From positions 1,540,193 through 1,604,192 of the forward strand of contig QXEO01000413.1 in the NCBI GenBank assembly GCA_007115705.1: a stretch of 64,000 nt of DNA. Reading direction: 5' to 3'. A program made the position numbers and the translations under genes. The notes under the pieces were generated by a model, which saw nothing but the letters and a program-made list of their open reading frames with translations, was not told the DNA's origin and did not search any database. Origin of the DNA: Dactylis glomerata (lineage: Eukaryota > Streptophyta > Magnoliopsida > Poales > Poaceae). This document shows, one piece after another, positions 61,601-64,000 of the stretch (position 1 is its first letter; every line of letters begins with the position of its first letter).

Positions 61601-62268
61601 GGCAGCAGTGCCTGGGCGAGCTCGAATAGTGCAGCACAGTGAGGTTGATCTCATTTCGATTTTCTTCTGCCAGTGTTCGACGAAATGCTTACAAGAATTC
61701 AAAATTCGAATTTTTCAAATTTGCCACCTTGGGTGCTCATCATATTGGATAAGGTACCCAGGCATATTTTTGTTACAGTGAAAGGTTGAGTTTTGCAAAA
61801 ATTTATATTTCAAATTTGATATGGTTTCTGTTTCAGATTCAAACTTTGGCTCAAGTTTGAGTGGTGTTCTGGTTTGAAATTTTGGTAGATCTTTGTTGGT
61901 TGAGTTAGTCCATAACTTGGTTAAGCTCAACTAAAAGGTGAAACCTGCAGGTGAGCTGTAGATTTCTTAATATAAGGGCTCAAAGTGGTGTAGTCAATAA
62001 CAATTTCTAGATTATATTAACTTTATCTCTTTCTTACCTATTTTTATTTTTGGTTCTTTTGGTTCCTAATATCTTTCTTAGTGGTTTCTGTTGGTTCACT
62101 TAGAATTATCTAACCAATGCTCAAGCAAGAAGAACACACATAAAATCATAGAAATACAAATAAAGAGAATACATGTATGCATACAATAATAGATAAAAAG
62201 TTTTATTTGGGTCCAAAATTTGACACTTTATTTAATAAGAGTTGGGTTACAAATTCTGAGTTGTTACA
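58648..62268 (-). repeat. 3' LTR of a minus-strand chromovirus (~3.6 kb)
   Basis: The inner edge is firm: on the minus strand TGTAACAACTCAG starts at 62268 directly after the purine tract. The outer edge is inferred at 58648, where TGACGACCTC begins and the LINE reading frame stops. A TATATAAA promoter box lies on the minus strand at 61311-61304, followed by a GC-rich leader (60980-61290). ORFs there (60989-61702 minus, 60971-61642 plus) are LTR sequence, not genes. Confidence 0.65.
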
Positions 62269-62287
62269 ATCTCCCCCCCTTAAAAAG
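62269..62287 (-). other. Polypurine tract of the chromovirus
   Basis: CTTTTTAAGGGGGGGAGAT on the minus strand, between the pol stop codon (62312) and the LTR. Confidence 0.85.
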
Positions 62288-62311
62288 AATCTCGTCCCCG
62301 AGATTCACTAG

Positions 62312-64000
62312 TTAAGAACTGAAAAGATTGGGAAACTCTTTCTGAAGGTAATCTTCTCGTTCCCAAGTGGCTTCATCTTCGGTGTGATTACTCCACTGAA
62401 CTTTCAGAAATTTGATGCTTCGGGTTCGAGTGGTTCGATAAGCTTCCTCGAGGATACGGATAGGCATTTCACGATAGGTCAAGTCCTTGTTGATGTCCAC
62501 AGAACGGTGATCAATATTCTTGAAGACTTCGGGCTTCTCCGGAACTTCAAGACATTTCCGAAGTAACGACACGTGAAAGACATCGTGTACTTCAGACAAT
62601 TCAGGGGGCATTTCCAACTGATAAGACACTTCTCCTCTGCGGTCTAGTATCTTGAAGGGTCCAATATATCTTGGGGCAAGCTTTCCTTTTACTTGGAATC
62701 TTTGCATTCCCTTGAGAGGTGATACTCTGAGGTAAACAAAATCTCCAATCTGGAAGGTCAGTTCTCGACGTCTCTTGTCGGCATAACTCTTTTGTCTTGA
62801 TTGGGCTGCCTTGAGGTATTCACGAATTATGCGAACTTTCTCCTCGGCCTCTTGCAGCATATCTGGTCCAAAAATCTGACTGTCTCCGGTTTCTGACCAG
62901 TTCAGAGGGGTACGACACTTTCTTCCGTACAAAGCTTCAAATGGGGCCATTTGCAAACTGGCTTGATAACTGTTGTTATACGAAAACTCCGCGAAGGGCA
63001 GACAATCTTCCCATTTAGCTCCATAAGCTAGGACACAGGCTCTCAACATATCTTCAAGTATTTGATTTACTCTTTCAGTCTGTCCATCAGTCTGAGGGTG
63101 GTAAGCGGTGCTGAAGGCTAACTTGGTTCCCAAAGCTTGATGTAAGCTTTTCCAAAATCTCGAGGTGAATTGGGTTCCTCGATCAGAAACTATGGTTTTA
63201 GGGATTCCATGCAAACTGACAATTCTGGACAGATACAGATCTGCTAGCTGATCTGAGCGATGAGTGGTCTTGACAGGAATAAAGTGGGCCACTTTGGTTA
63301 GTCTATCCACAATGACCCAAATAGAGTCATTTCCACGGCTAGACTTTGGAAATCCAGTGATGAAATCCATTCCAACAGATTCCCACTTCCATTCCGGAAC
63401 TTGCAAAGGTTGCAGCAAACCAGCAGGACGTTGATGTTCAGCCTTGACTCTTTGGCAGATATCACACTTGGATATAAACGATGCAATCTCGCGCTTCATT
63501 CCATGCCACCAAAATTGTTCCTTCAAATCTTGGTACATCTTAGTTCCACCGGGGTGGATGGAGTAAGGTGTCTCATGGGCTTCCTTCATAATTACTTCCT
63601 TCAATTCGGAGTCAGCAGGCACACAAATACGGCCTTTGTACCAAAGAACTCCTTGATCATCTTCTTCAAATCCTGGCACCTTGCCGGAACCAATTCTGCG
63701 CTTGATTCCTTCAATACTCTCATTTCCCTTCTGGGCTTCTTTGATTTGGCTCATCAAGGTGGGCTGAAGCTCAAGGTTGGCGAGGAATCCTTGACTGACT
63801 AGTTCCAATCCAAATCTTTCAAACTCTTGGTGCAACATAGGTTGCTCTTCCTTGATCCTCATATTCAACGAACACGGCTTTCTACTCAACGCATCGGCCA
63901 CTACATTGGCCTTACCGGGGTGATAGTGAATTTCCAGATCATAATCCTTGATCAACTCTATCCATCTCCTTTGCCTCATGTTCAACTCCTTCTGGGTGAA
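62312..64000 (-). CDS. Ty3/gypsy chromovirus pol, 3' part (RNase H end, integrase, chromodomain)
   Basis: The integrase joins element cDNA to host DNA, and the chromodomain is thought to steer it to particular chromatin. The frame is open without a break from 63985 and very likely continues beyond the window, so the Met at 63985 is not the start. Seen in order: end of RNase H (RRWIELIKDYDLEIHYHPG, DALSRK); zinc-binding H137, H144, C174, C177; catalytic D207 (GMDF), D268 (SDRG) and E304 (GQTE) with 35 residues between the last two. Near 505-550 is a chromodomain with RILEEAYRTTRTRSIKFLKV and DEATWE. All key residues are present, so this copy may be young. Layout fits the Tekay/Del group. Confidence 0.93.
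   Translation of the reverse strand, partial: FTQKELNMRQRRWIELIKDYDLEIHYHPGKANVVADALSRKPCSLNMRIKEEQPMLHQEFERFGLELVSQGFLANLELQPTLMSQIKEAQKGNESIEGIKRRIGSGKVPGFEEDDQGVLWYKGRICVPADSELKEVIMKEAHETPYSIHPGGTKMYQDLKEQFWWHGMKREIASFISKCDICQRVKAEHQRPAGLLQPLQVPEWKWESVGMDFITGFPKSSRGNDSIWVIVDRLTKVAHFIPVKTTHRSDQLADLYLSRIVSLHGIPKTIVSDRGTQFTSRFWKSLHQALGTKLAFSTAYHPQTDGQTERVNQILEDMLRACVLAYGAKWEDCLPFAEFSYNNSYQASLQMAPFEALYGRKCRTPLNWSETGDSQIFGPDMLQEAEEKVRIIREYLKAAQSRQKSYADKRRRELTFQIGDFVYLRVSPLKGMQRFQVKGKLAPRYIGPFKILDRRGEVSYQLEMPPELSEVHDVFHVSLLRKCLEVPEKPEVFKNIDHRSVDINKDLTYREMPIRILEEAYRTTRTRSIKFLKVQWSNHTEDEATWEREDYLQKEFPNLFSS

Noticed and set aside
60989..61702. 237-codon minus-strand ORF
   Set aside because: Lies in the GC-rich leader of the chromovirus LTR, Arg/Pro-rich with no domain.

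Overview
The window is nuclear DNA of a grass, most likely a Triticeae species (wheat, Aegilops, barley or rye). The evidence is the density of nested transposons: LTR elements opening with TGATACGTCTC, CACTA elements full of TTTAGTCCCGG palindromes, Stowaway MITEs opening with CTCCCTCCG, and GC-rich genes with short introns. No bacterial-type gene, rRNA, tRNA gene or CRISPR array was seen. Host genes are few. The clear one is a complete six-exon purple acid phosphatase (20351-24165, + strand). Two intronless ORFs, 49013-49360 and 56726-57382, look like genes but match no family I know.

Layout from the left. 1-2105 is the 3' end of a Ty3/gypsy element and its LTR; a second, inverted, truncated LTR copy follows to 3278, making a palindrome of about 1.1 kb per arm. 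3279-8195 is AT-rich, LTR-like sequence. 8728-12188 is a DNA transposon with inverted arrays of a GTAGGCAACTT motif. 12935-19846 is a complete-ended CACTA element (3-bp TSD TGT) with a decayed TNP2 transposase and a second ORF, both on the minus strand. The phosphatase begins about 500 bp beyond it and carries four MITEs in its introns, two of them nested, one with an exact 9-bp TSD.

26382-37664 is a large minus-strand retroelement with LTRs of about 2.5 kb, a Met-tRNA-type PBS and only a gag. The gag is split inside its first zinc knuckle by a 365-bp hAT-type MITE. 37779-47970 is a Mutator-like element (9-bp TSD) that received a complete 8.8-kb Ty3/gypsy element (38121-46891, 5-bp TSD). That element has a decayed gag-pol on + and, antisense to it, an intact small gene for an AT-hook plus B3 DNA-binding protein with its own TATA box. 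This is the most interesting item in the window.

After the Mutator element come a tRNA-derived SINE, the first unknown ORF, and a short-LTR non-autonomous retroelement (49625-51886) that split a Stowaway MITE. Then follow a LINE tail, long G tracts, a diverged tandem-repeat region, the second unknown gene with a 376-bp tandem duplication behind it, and a LINE 3' fragment. The window ends in the 3' LTR and uninterrupted integrase plus chromodomain of a minus-strand chromovirus that seems to have landed in that LINE. LTR pairs of the two datable retroelements differ by about 3 percent, roughly 1.2 million years at a commonly used grass LTR rate.
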